Below, piece by piece: positions 1 to 7,074 of a stretch of 14,222 bases of DNA. Source of the DNA: an uncultured Eubacteriales bacterium (lineage in GTDB: Bacteria; Bacillota; Clostridia; Monoglobales; Monoglobaceae); assembly GCA_900552305.1 (NCBI GenBank), contig URZD01000035.1:1-14222 (forward strand), written 5' to 3'. A model generated the notes under the pieces. It did no database searches and had not been told where the DNA came from. It worked only from the letters and a program-made list of their open reading frames with translations. The position numbers were made by a program, and so were the translations under genes. The number at the start of each line of letters is the position of its first letter. Position 1 is the stretch's first letter.

Positions 1-2
1 GC

Positions 3-902
3 GAGATCGGAGACGGCCATCTGGTTGAACCGTATCTAAAAGCGCTGTTTCGTGAAATCGAAGCCTGTGCTGAAATGGCACGGGAAATGGGGCTGCATGT
101 TCAGGTGGGCTATATCGGCGGCGGAACGCCGACAACCCTGTCGGCGGAAATGCTTGACAGGCTGTTTGACTGCCTTTATTCGCAGACGGATTTGTCAAAA
201 ATAAAGGAGTTCACGGTTGAGGCGGGCAGACCCGACACGATAACCGAGGATAAGCTGAAAACAATAAAAAAGTATAACATAGGCAGAATAAGCATAAATC
301 CGCAGACGATGAATCCTGATGTGCTGAAAGTGATAGGGCGCAATCATACGCCGGAGGATATAGAAAAGGCGGTGTACCTTGCGCGCGAGTGCGGAATTGA
401 GTGCATAAATATGGATTTGATTGCGGGACTGCCGAGCGATACGCTTGACAGCTTTAAGAGTACGGTCGAGAGGGTGGAACGGCTGAAACCTGAAAATACC
501 ACCGTACATACAATGAGCGTAAAGCGTTCGTCAAAGCTGAACGAAACGCTTGCGGACTACAGCCTTACGGAGGGGGATACGGTTTCCGACATGGTGGATT
601 ACGCGTTCCGCAGTCTGACGGAGAAGGGAAAACACCCGTACTATCTGTACAGACAAAAGCATATGCTTGGGAATCTTGAAAATGTGGGTTATTCTCTGCC
701 CGGTACGGAGGGACTTTATAACATATATATAATGGAGGAAATGCAGACGATAATTTCGCTTGGCTGCGGCGGTGTGACAAAGACGGTTGACCGCGAAACC
801 GACCGAATAGAACGCATTTTCAATGTAAAGGAACCTAAGGACTATATAGAGCGAATCGATGAAATGCTGCACAGGAAGGACGTATTGATAAAAACAGAAT
901 AA
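3..902 (+). CDS. hemZ: Oxygen-independent coproporphyrinogen dehydrogenase HemZ, 3' part (5' truncated by window edge)
   Basis: The frame is open from base 3 with no start, so the gene begins upstream; 299 C-terminal residues are present. HemZ-family radical SAM enzymes act in haem synthesis on coproporphyrinogen III. The CxxxCxxC cluster motif would lie upstream of the window. Visible here are the GGGTPTTL glycine-rich SAM motif, FTVEAGRPDTI, RISINPQTMNPDVLKVIGR (a typical HemN/HemZ segment), INMDLIAGLPSDT, and the C-terminal block YLYRQKHMLGNLENVGYS, which points to HemZ rather than HemN or HemW. The internal ATG at 75 is not the real start, because coding similarity continues upstream of it. 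nrdR follows after 48 bp with no terminator between them, so the two are probably cotranscribed. I am sure of the radical SAM/HemN superfamily and fairly sure of the HemZ subgroup. Confidence 0.9.
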   Translation, partial: EIGDGHLVEPYLKALFREIEACAEMAREMGLHVQVGYIGGGTPTTLSAEMLDRLFDCLYSQTDLSKIKEFTVEAGRPDTITEDKLKTIKKYNIGRISINPQTMNPDVLKVIGRNHTPEDIEKAVYLARECGIECINMDLIAGLPSDTLDSFKSTVERVERLKPENTTVHTMSVKRSSKLNETLADYSLTEGDTVSDMVDYAFRSLTEKGKHPYYLYRQKHMLGNLENVGYSLPGTEGLYNIYIMEEMQTIISLGCGGVTKTVDRETDRIERIFNVKEPKDYIERIDEMLHRKDVLIKTE

Positions 903-950
903 TAAAATTGTTTTTAGATGTGTAAAAATATTAAAAGGGAGATTGATATT

Positions 951-1403
951 ATGCGTTGTTTGTTTTGCGGAAATCTTGAAAGTAAGGTTATTGACTCGCG
1001 TTCTGCCGATGACGGAACGACAATACGCCGCCGCCGCGAATGTCTTGCGTGCGGAAAGCGCTTCACCACCTATGAGAAAATAGAAACGATTCCGATTGTC
1101 GTAATCAAACGTAACGGTATGCGCGAAACCTTTAACCGCGACAAGGTGCTGAACGGAATACTCCGCGCCTGTGAGAAACGCCCTGTTACGCTTAAAGAGA
1201 TTGACAATCTTATCGATGACGTAGAGTCAAAGCTGTATAATATGCTGGAACGGGAGGTTTCGTCCGAAAGAATCGGCGAGATGGTTATGGAAAGACTGCA
1301 AAAGCTGGACGATATTGCGTATGTCCGTTTTGCGTCGGTTTACAGACAGTTTAAGGATATAAACTCGTTTATGGACGAGCTTGCAAAAATGATAAATAAG
1401 TAA
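951..1403 (+). CDS. nrdR: Transcriptional repressor NrdR (ribonucleotide reductase regulator)
   Basis: A 150-aa protein, the usual NrdR length. NrdR binds ATP/dATP through an ATP-cone and represses ribonucleotide reductase genes by binding NrdR boxes. The N-terminal zinc ribbon is intact: C3-x2-C6 and C31-x2-C34, followed by the basic stretch RRRR and KRFTTYE. The ATP-cone runs from about residue 49 (VVIKRNGMRETFNRDKV) to about 139 (YVRFASVYRQFKD). The ATG at 951 is chosen because MRCLFCGN is the family N-terminus and an AAGGGA lies 10 nt upstream; a longer in-frame ATG at 918 would add 11 atypical residues. It sits 48 bp after hemZ and ends directly at a strong terminator. I found no NrdR-box pair in the visible flanks, and no ribonucleotide reductase gene is in the window. 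Confidence 0.97.
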   Translation: MRCLFCGNLESKVIDSRSADDGTTIRRRRECLACGKRFTTYEKIETIPIVVIKRNGMRETFNRDKVLNGILRACEKRPVTLKEIDNLIDDVESKLYNMLEREVSSERIGEMVMERLQKLDDIAYVRFASVYRQFKDINSFMDELAKMINK

Positions 1404-1443
1404 AAAGAGCGGGTGCGGCAAAATGCCGCACCCGCTCTTTTTT
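1403..1443 (+). terminator. Rho-independent terminator after nrdR
   Basis: A perfect 17-18 bp stem (AAAGAGCGGGTGCGGCA at 1404-1420 pairing with 1424-1440), an AAA loop and a T-run ending at 1443. It starts on the nrdR stop codon and closes the hemZ-nrdR unit. Confidence 0.96.
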
Positions 1444-1470
1444 AGAGCCTGACAGTTGTCAAGCTCTAAA
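1441..1470. repeat. 30-bp dyad directly after the nrdR terminator
   Basis: TTTAGAGC (1441-1448) pairs with GCTCTAAA (1463-1470). The inner part adds TGAC/GTCA pairs, leaving one C/A mismatch and an AGTT loop. It shares its first three T's with the T-run of the preceding terminator. No T-run follows on the plus strand, so it is not an obvious second terminator. It could be a protein-binding dyad or an RNA hairpin; its role is unknown. Confidence 0.6.
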
Positions 1471-1537
1471 AAAGAGGTTTTAAAAGGGAATATTGTGCAA
1501 ATATGCTAAAAAAATTATATTTTTATTGAAAAAATAC

Positions 1538-1566
1538 TTGACAGATTGCTGTAAATTTATTAAAAT
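1538..1566 (+). promoter_or_regulatory. Sigma-A-type promoter for rny
   Basis: TTGACA (1538-1543), exactly 17 nt, then TAAAAT (1561-1566). The -35 is perfect and the -10 matches 5 of 6. Transcription should begin near 1573, giving a leader of about 165 nt. The surrounding DNA is AT-rich and free of genes. Confidence 0.85.
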
Positions 1567-1572
1567 TAAAGT

Positions 1573-1731
1573 GTATATGATTTTAGCAATATAAATTATA
1601 TATGTTACGCGAATGTATTTCTTTGTAAGGTTTTAGTCTGCTGCCCGGAAAGCGGCGCGGATTGAGCTTGCGGCAATGCCGCGATATAAATAATTCATTA
1701 TGATTTAATCGTCAAATAAAGCAATAAGGAG
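1573..1731 (+). promoter_or_regulatory. Structured 5' leader of rny
   Basis: This is the gene-free stretch between the predicted transcription start and rny. The first part is AT-rich. The second part holds two GC-rich hairpins: GCTGC (1640-1644) with GCGGC (1652-1656), allowing one G-T pair, and GCGGC (1670-1674) with GCCGC (1678-1682). An AT-rich single-stranded stretch then leads to the AAGGAGG ribosome binding site at 1726-1732. I recognise no riboswitch or T-box here and no leader ORF with a ribosome binding site. Control of rny expression through this leader is possible but is inference. Confidence 0.45.
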
Positions 1732-3312
1732 GTGTGTAGTATAGACGGATTAGAGATAGCAATTCTTGTCGGCGTGGTTATTATTGCCGTTATCGGAATG
1801 TTTCTTGCCTTCAGGTATGGTTATTCGTACAGAAAAAAGGTTGCGGAAACGAAGATTGGCAGCGCCGAGGATGAAGCAAAAAGAATTATAGACAGTGCAA
1901 AATCAAAGTCCTTAAAGGACGCTGAAAATACAAAGAAAGAAAAACTTTTGGAAGCTAAAGAGGAAATACATAAAGAACGTAACGAACTTGAAAAAGAAAT
2001 AAAAGAAAGAAGAAACGAGCTCCAGAGGCAGGAACGCAGAATTCAGCAGAAGGAGGACACAATCGACAAAAAGACGCAGATTCTTGAAAAGAAAGAGGAT
2101 CAGCTCCAGATGAAACTCAACGAGGTTGACGACATTCGTGAGGAGGTCGAACGTGTTAAAAAGCTTGAGATGACGCAGCTTGAAAAGGTTGCGGAAATGT
2201 CGGCTGACGAGGCAAAGACAATTATCCTCAGACAGGTTGAGGAGGACACAAGGCATGAGGCGGCGATACTTATAAAAAGTATCGAGGATCAGGCAAAGGA
2301 GGAAGCGGACGCAAAGGCCCGCGATATTATTACCGGAGCGATACAGCGCTGCGCTGCCGACCATGTTGCGGATACAACTGTTTCGGTTGTGCCGCTGCCG
2401 AATGATGAGATGAAGGGGCGCATTATCGGACGCGAAGGAAGAAATATTCGCGCGATAGAAACTCTTACGGGTATCGACCTTATAATTGACGATACTCCGG
2501 AGGCGGTTATATTGTCGGGATTTGACCCGGTACGCCGCGAAATTGCAAGACTTGCTCTTGAAAAGCTGATTGTTGACGGACGTATTCATCCGGGCAGGAT
2601 TGAAGAAACTGTTGAAAAATCAAGACGTGAGGTTGAGAACATTATCAAGCAGGAGGGTGAACAGGCTACCTTTGAAACAGGGGTTCACGGTCTGCATCCC
2701 GAGCTTATCAAACTGCTTGGACGTCTTAAATACCGTACAAGCTACGGACAGAATGTGCTGAAGCATTCGATAGAGGTATCGCATATTGCCGGACTTATGG
2801 CATCGGAGCTTGGTGCGGACGTAACGCTTGCAAAGCGCGCGGGTCTGCTCCATGACATAGGTAAGGCTATCGACCATGAGGTTGAAGGCTCGCACGTTAC
2901 AATCGGTGCGGATATTGCAAGAAAGTACAAAGAGAACGAGAAGGTTGTTCATGCGATTATGGCGCATCACGGCGATGTTGAGCCTAACTCGTGCGTTGCG
3001 TGCCTTGTACAGGCTGCGGATACGATTTCGGCGGCACGTCCGGGCGCAAGACGCGAAAATATCGAGTCGTATATTAAAAGACTTGAAAACCTTGAAGAAA
3101 TTGCAAATTCGTTCGCGGGAGTTGAGCGTTCGTTCGCAATTCAGGCGGGACGCGAAATCAGAATTATGGTTAAACCCGATAAGGTAAATGACGCGGAAAC
3201 CGTTATACTCGCAAAGGATATTGTTAAAAAGATTGAGGATACTATGGAGTATCCGGGTCAGATTAAGGTTAATGTTATCCGCGAGATGAGAACGGTGGAG
3301 TATGCAAAATAA
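1732..3312 (+). CDS. rny: Ribonuclease Y
   Basis: RNase Y is the membrane-anchored endoribonuclease that starts mRNA decay in many Firmicutes. The order of parts matches the family: an N-terminal membrane helix (IAILVGVVIIAVIGMFLAF), a long charged coiled coil, a KH domain with a GREG loop in GRIIGREGRNI (G230-G233 counted from 1741), and an HD domain with HDIGKA (H371-D372, same count), ending in VIREMRTVEYAK. Length is about 523-526 aa, normal for the family. The start is uncertain. The only canonical codon after the in-frame TAA at 1717 is GTG 1732, but it overlaps the AAGGAGG ribosome binding site (1726-1732). The codon at ideal spacing (8 nt) is ATA at 1741. The first ATG (1798) would cut into the membrane helix. 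The gene has its own promoter and terminator. Confidence 0.96.
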   Translation: MCSIDGLEIAILVGVVIIAVIGMFLAFRYGYSYRKKVAETKIGSAEDEAKRIIDSAKSKSLKDAENTKKEKLLEAKEEIHKERNELEKEIKERRNELQRQERRIQQKEDTIDKKTQILEKKEDQLQMKLNEVDDIREEVERVKKLEMTQLEKVAEMSADEAKTIILRQVEEDTRHEAAILIKSIEDQAKEEADAKARDIITGAIQRCAADHVADTTVSVVPLPNDEMKGRIIGREGRNIRAIETLTGIDLIIDDTPEAVILSGFDPVRREIARLALEKLIVDGRIHPGRIEETVEKSRREVENIIKQEGEQATFETGVHGLHPELIKLLGRLKYRTSYGQNVLKHSIEVSHIAGLMASELGADVTLAKRAGLLHDIGKAIDHEVEGSHVTIGADIARKYKENEKVVHAIMAHHGDVEPNSCVACLVQAADTISAARPGARRENIESYIKRLENLEEIANSFAGVERSFAIQAGREIRIMVKPDKVNDAETVILAKDIVKKIEDTMEYPGQIKVNVIREMRTVEYAK

Positions 3313-3320
3313 GTAACGGT

Positions 3321-3349
3321 AAAAGGCTGCATAAAATGCAGCCTTTTTC
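3321..3349 (+). terminator. Rho-independent terminator after rny
   Basis: Stem AAAAGGCTGCA (3321-3331), loop TAAAA, TGCAGCCTTTT (3337-3347) and further T's. It separates rny from ymdB. No convincing promoter lies in the 48 bp before ymdB, so partial read-through may drive the genes downstream. Confidence 0.9.
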
Positions 3350-3397
3350 TGAAATACGGCAAATTTAAAATAAGCTGACGGAAGGTGTATTGCAAAC

Positions 3398-4186
3398 ATG
3401 AGAATTTTGACTGTGGGAGATATAGTAGCGTCTGACGGACGTGAATTTATATATAACAATCTTGGAAGAATAAAAAAGAAGTACGGCGCGGACTACTGCA
3501 TAGCAAACGGCGAGAATGCGGCAACGACAAACGGAATTACCGTTGATATTGCCGATACGCTCCTTTCGTGCGGAGTTGACGTGATAACCCTCGGAAACCA
3601 TACCTTTGCAAACAAGGAGTACAAGGCGGTACTCAGCGATAACCCGCGTGTTATCCGCCCGATAAACTATCCGCCGGAAACGGAGGGAATGGGATATTTT
3701 GTCGATGACCTCGGCAATGTGAGAATTGCTGTCATCAACGCAATGGGCCGCGTAAATATGGAGCCGCTCGACTGTCCGTTTAGGACAACCGAGAAGTGTC
3801 TTGCGGAGATAGGCGAAAATGCTGACATAATTCTGATAGATTTTCACGCGGAAACAAGCAGTGAAAAGCTGGCTTACGGATATTTCTTTGACGGAAAGGT
3901 CAGTGCGGTGTTCGGTACGCACACCCACATACAGACCGCGGACGAGCGGGTACTCGGCGGCGGTACTGGGTATATAAGCGACCTCGGTATGACAGGTGTG
4001 CGGGATTCGGTGCTTGGCGTAAAAAAAGAAATAATCATGGATATGTATTATACCCGCAAAAAATTCAGATTTGAAAAGGCAGAGGGCGCGGTCTGGTTTT
4101 CCGGCGCGGTATTTGATATTGACGAAAAGACGGGAAAGACAACCTCGGTCGAGCGGCTGTATTTTCCCGCGGAGGATATTGGGTAG
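3398..4186 (+). CDS. ymdB: YmdB-family metallophosphoesterase (2',3'-cyclic nucleotide phosphodiesterase)
   Basis: A 262-aa protein, the family length (TIGR00282). Bacillus YmdB is a dinuclear-metal phosphodiesterase that hydrolyses 2',3'-cAMP and affects RNase Y-dependent transcripts and the choice between biofilm and motility. All metal ligands are visible at the family positions: D8 (VGDIV), E39 and N40 (NGENA), N67 and H68 (GNHTF), H150 (DFHAE), H175 and H177 (GTHTHIQT). The ending MDMYYTRKKFRFEKAEG is also typical. ATG 3398 has GGAAGG about 10 nt upstream. The rny-ymdB order is conserved in Firmicutes, although a terminator separates them here. pgeF starts on the base after the stop, so the two are translationally linked. 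The substrate is assigned from the family. Confidence 0.95.
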   Translation: MRILTVGDIVASDGREFIYNNLGRIKKKYGADYCIANGENAATTNGITVDIADTLLSCGVDVITLGNHTFANKEYKAVLSDNPRVIRPINYPPETEGMGYFVDDLGNVRIAVINAMGRVNMEPLDCPFRTTEKCLAEIGENADIILIDFHAETSSEKLAYGYFFDGKVSAVFGTHTHIQTADERVLGGGTGYISDLGMTGVRDSVLGVKKEIIMDMYYTRKKFRFEKAEGAVWFSGAVFDIDEKTGKTTSVERLYFPAEDIG

Positions 4187-4975
4187 ATGATAACGGTATG
4201 CTGCGACGATAGAAAATACTTTAAAAGCGAAATCTTAAGCGGAATAAGCGGCTTGAAACACGCGTTTGCGACCGCCAACGGCGGGTTGAGTACGGGAAAA
4301 ATCGAGGGACTGAACCTCGGTTTTAACTGTGGTGACGACCGCGAGTCAGTTTTGGGCAACTACAGACTTGCGGCGCGGGATTTGGAAATTCCGTTTGAGA
4401 AAATTATCGCGTCAAAACAGACACATTCCGCAAATATACGCATAGTGACCGGGCGTGATGCGGGAATCGGAGTGAGCCGCGCGCAGGATATGACCGATGT
4501 GGACGGACTTATGACGGATTGCGCGGGACTTCCGCTTGTGATATTTTATGCGGACTGCGTACCCGTGCTGCTTGCGGACAGAAGGCGCAGAGCCGTTGCG
4601 GCGGTACATTCGGGCTGGCGCGGAACTGCGGCGGGGATTGCCCCAAAGGCGGCGAAAATGCTTTGCGAGGTCTATGGCAGCCGTCCGGAGGACATATGCG
4701 CGGCAATCGGACCGTCAATAGGCAAATGCTGCTTTGAGGTTGGCGGCGAGGTCGCGGAGGTTTTTGAAGAAAAATACCGTTTTCCGAAAGAGAACGGCAA
4801 GTTCACGGTGGATTTGCAGGCAAAAATACGAGATATGCTTGCGGAGTGCGGCGTACCCGCGCAGAATATAGATATTTTCGGACTTTGTACGGTGTGCAGC
4901 GGCGAAAAGCTGTTTTCCTACCGCCGCCAAAAAAGCGGCGCGGGGCGCATGGGCGCATTTATAATGCTTGAATAA
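4187..4975 (+). CDS. pgeF: PgeF/YfiH/LACC1-family purine nucleoside phosphorylase (laccase-domain protein)
   Basis: A 262-aa protein of the Cu-oxidase_4 or YfiH family. Members have been shown to act on purine nucleosides (phosphorolysis of adenosine and inosine, adenosine deamination); E. coli PgeF is also linked to peptidoglycan stem-peptide editing. The zinc triad is visible: H80 in KQTHSA, C124 in YADCVPVLL, H141 in AVHSGWRGT. GPSIGKCCFEV and the C-terminal GRMGAFIML are also family marks. ATG 4187 follows the ymdB stop with no gap, and GGAGG at 4171-4175, inside ymdB, provides the ribosome binding site. This suggests coupled expression with ymdB. A role in nucleoside salvage is more likely in this setting, but peptidoglycan editing is not excluded. 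Confidence 0.93.
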   Translation: MITVCCDDRKYFKSEILSGISGLKHAFATANGGLSTGKIEGLNLGFNCGDDRESVLGNYRLAARDLEIPFEKIIASKQTHSANIRIVTGRDAGIGVSRAQDMTDVDGLMTDCAGLPLVIFYADCVPVLLADRRRRAVAAVHSGWRGTAAGIAPKAAKMLCEVYGSRPEDICAAIGPSIGKCCFEVGGEVAEVFEEKYRFPKENGKFTVDLQAKIRDMLAECGVPAQNIDIFGLCTVCSGEKLFSYRRQKSGAGRMGAFIMLE

Positions 4976-4995
4976 TCTGATAAGAGGTGCTGTGT

Positions 4996-5316
4996 ATGGC
5001 TACAAGCAAGGAGTATATGGAGTTTATTCTGGGGCAGCTGTCGGAGCTGGAGGGAATAACCCGCAGAGCTATGATGGGTGAATATATAATTTACTATAAG
5101 GGTAGGATTGCCGCGTATGTATGCGATGACCGCCTTTTGATAAAGCCTGTTGACGCCGCGGTAAAATATATGCCATCGGCAGTATACGAGCCGCCGTATG
5201 AGGGCGCGAAGGATATGCTGCTTGTCGATAATGTTGATGACAGGGAATATCTGACAGGACTTTTTAATGCCGTTTATGACGAGCTGCCGGAGCCAAAACC
5301 GAAAAAGAAAAAGTAA
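4996..5316 (+). CDS. TfoX N-terminal domain protein
   Basis: A 106-aa protein resembling the stand-alone TfoX/Sxy N-terminal domain. Visible signs are the MGEYIIYYKGRIAAYVCDDRLLIKP block (MFGEYG-type strand, then a DDxLxLK-like segment), an early YMEFILGQL helix and a C-terminal helix. In Proteobacteria Sxy/TfoX helps CRP activate competence genes; stand-alone N domains in Firmicutes have no settled role. ATG 4996 is chosen over the in-frame GTG 4987 because AAGAGG (4982-4987) is then 8 nt upstream. The tail PKPKKKK is strongly basic. The gene starts 20 bp after pgeF and probably belongs to the same transcript. The domain match is fair; the function is unknown. Confidence 0.8.
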   Translation: MATSKEYMEFILGQLSELEGITRRAMMGEYIIYYKGRIAAYVCDDRLLIKPVDAAVKYMPSAVYEPPYEGAKDMLLVDNVDDREYLTGLFNAVYDELPEPKPKKKK

Positions 5317-5399
5317 CGGCTGAGGTCGGATAATACAACGCGAAATCGGAATACTCTGTATTAAAGGGACGGACTGGAGTCCGCCGAGGAGGAGAAATA
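5317..5399 (+). promoter_or_regulatory. Spacer with two small hairpins before the binding-protein gene
   Basis: AATAC-TCT-GTATT (5350-5362) and CGGACT-GG-AGTCCG (5370-5383) lie in a row before the strong GAGGAGGAG ribosome binding site (5386-5394). A second TAATAC at 5331-5336 could pair instead with GTATTA (5358-5363), so two folds compete. No T-run follows, so this is not a simple terminator. I see no convincing promoter. Regulatory meaning is speculative. Confidence 0.3.
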
Positions 5400-6980
5400 A
5401 TGAAAAGAATGTTTGCGGCGCTGCTTGTATTCGCTGTTTTGGCAACGGCGTGCGGCTGCGGCAAAAAAGATGAAAAGAACAGCACGGCGGAGAGCGATAC
5501 GACCGTAAAAAAGACGGAAACCAAAAAAGAGCCGTCGGACGGAATAATCTCCGTTTTCTCATATAAGCCGGACACGTTTTGTCCGATTTTAAGCAATAAC
5601 GAGGCAAATGTTCAGATGCTTGAAATGATTTTTGACAGCCTGATAACCCTCGGCGATGATATGCAGCCCAGGGCAAAGCTGGCGGAGTCGTGGAGCGCGT
5701 CAAAGGACGGAAAGCAGTGGACTCTGAAGCTGAAAAACGGCGTTATCTGGCAGGATTCCTCGGCTTTTTCGGCAGAGGATGTTGTGTATACGGTGCGCAG
5801 CATAATGTCGCATACGGACAGCTGCTATGCGGCGAATACCGCAAATATCGCGGCGGTGAAGGCGGAGGGCGCGGACAGCGTTGTGTTTACGCTGAAAATG
5901 CCGAACCCGTGCTTTGTAAATCTTTTATATTTCCCGATAATAAAGAACGGAAGCATCGGCGCGGATTTGCAGCAGTTCAGTCCGATTGGAACGGGCGCGT
6001 ATATGCTTGAGGACAGGAACGAGGGAAACGTGTACTACCTTGCGGAAAACCCGTCATGGTGGGGAGGAAAGCCCGCGTGTAAACTGATAAAGGTAAGAAT
6101 GCTGCCCGATAAGGATACCGCGCTTTATGCCTTCGGCTCGGAAAATATCGACATAGCTGCGGCGGAAAACAGCGACTGGGGAAAGTATGTTGACGCGACA
6201 GAATCGTCATATGCGCAGATAAAAACGCCGGTTTATCACTTTGTGGGGATAAACAACAAAAACAGCATACTGAGCGAAAACGGAGTGCGCAGCGCACTCT
6301 CGTACGCGATTAACCGCAAGGAAATCTGTGAAACGGTGTTTTTAAGCGGCGGCGTTTCGGTAAATGCCCCGATACGCCCGGAGTGGTATGCGTACGGCTC
6401 GCAGACGGAGGACTTCCGCCGCGATCTTAACGCGGCAAAGAAGGAGCTTGAGGACTGCGGGTGGGAGCTTGTCGACAACAGCTATTACAGGAAAAAGAGC
6501 GGAAGAAAGAGTATACGGCTGAAGCTTGATATATTGATAAACGAGGACAACGCGGACCGCGAAAACATATCACAAATAATACAAAATAATTTTGGTGAAA
6601 TGGGGATAGAAACAACGGTTACAAAGGCGCCGTTCGAGGAATATGAGAAACGCATAGCAAACGGAAAATTTGATTTGTTTATCGGCAGCTGTGTAATTCC
6701 GGCAGATATGGATTTGAGCTTTTTGCTCGGCGACGGCAATCTGTGCCGTTTTGAGGATGATGAAATGAAGTTTGTGCTTGACGAGCTTAAAACAAAGTCG
6801 GACAAGAACGGAATCGTCGAATCGTATGCGGAAGTAATAAATCTGTTTAATCAGCTTAATCCCATGCTCGGACTGGCTTTTCGTGATAAGGTAATGATTT
6901 ACGGAAACAGAATTGAGGGCGAGGTTAAGCCGTCATACTACAATATATATAACGGTATTGAAAAACTGGTAAAAAAATGA
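5400..6980 (+). CDS. Family-5 extracellular solute-binding lipoprotein (peptide/nickel ABC-transporter type)
   Basis: A 526-aa SBP_bac_5 protein. The N-terminus is a lipoprotein signal: KR, a hydrophobic core, then LATAC with the lipidated Cys at 18, followed by a charged linker of about 30 residues rich in K, E and T. The mature part shows the usual opening of the fold (IFDSLITLGDDMQPRAKLAE, then SWSASKDGKQWTLKLKNGV and FSAEDVVYTVRSI), the internal SYAINRKEIC helix, and a C-terminal lobe. The family binds oligopeptides, nickel or similar ligands outside the membrane and delivers them to a permease. No permease or ATPase gene is adjacent, so this is an orphan that must pair with a distant transporter or serve as a sensor. 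GAGGAGGAG five nt before ATG 5400 is a strong ribosome binding site. The ligand cannot be read from the sequence. Confidence 0.9.
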   Translation: MKRMFAALLVFAVLATACGCGKKDEKNSTAESDTTVKKTETKKEPSDGIISVFSYKPDTFCPILSNNEANVQMLEMIFDSLITLGDDMQPRAKLAESWSASKDGKQWTLKLKNGVIWQDSSAFSAEDVVYTVRSIMSHTDSCYAANTANIAAVKAEGADSVVFTLKMPNPCFVNLLYFPIIKNGSIGADLQQFSPIGTGAYMLEDRNEGNVYYLAENPSWWGGKPACKLIKVRMLPDKDTALYAFGSENIDIAAAENSDWGKYVDATESSYAQIKTPVYHFVGINNKNSILSENGVRSALSYAINRKEICETVFLSGGVSVNAPIRPEWYAYGSQTEDFRRDLNAAKKELEDCGWELVDNSYYRKKSGRKSIRLKLDILINEDNADRENISQIIQNNFGEMGIETTVTKAPFEEYEKRIANGKFDLFIGSCVIPADMDLSFLLGDGNLCRFEDDEMKFVLDELKTKSDKNGIVESYAEVINLFNQLNPMLGLAFRDKVMIYGNRIEGEVKPSYYNIYNGIEKLVKK

Positions 6981-7074
6981 TGTGCGAAGGACGGACGAAA
7001 GCCGCGTTAAATATAGTTTTGCAAGGAGCGGAGAGCGGATAACGGCAAAAGGTTTTTCGGAGGTGAATACGGCA

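Noticed and set aside
918..950. Longer nrdR start at ATG 918
   Set aside because: It would place 11 extra residues before the conserved MRCLFCGN N-terminus; ATG 951 has its own ribosome binding site.
1912..2589. 225-codon open frame on the minus strand inside rny
   Set aside because: It lies opposite the coiled-coil and KH coding region of rny, is a low-complexity Leu/Phe/Arg product of the reverse complement, and has no ribosome binding site or family resemblance.
2620..3459. 279-codon minus-strand frame spanning the rny 3' end and terminator
   Set aside because: It crosses the terminator and the start of ymdB on the opposite strand, and matches no family.
4922..4940. GC-rich hairpin CGCCGC-CAAAAAA-GCGGCG near the pgeF 3' end
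   Set aside because: It lies inside the coding region, has no T-run, and the next gene follows closely; not a terminator.
6982..7074. Extended dinB start at GTG 6982
   Set aside because: There is no ribosome binding site before it, the extra 31 residues do not resemble Y-family N-termini, and TTG 7075 has GGAGGTG at good spacing.
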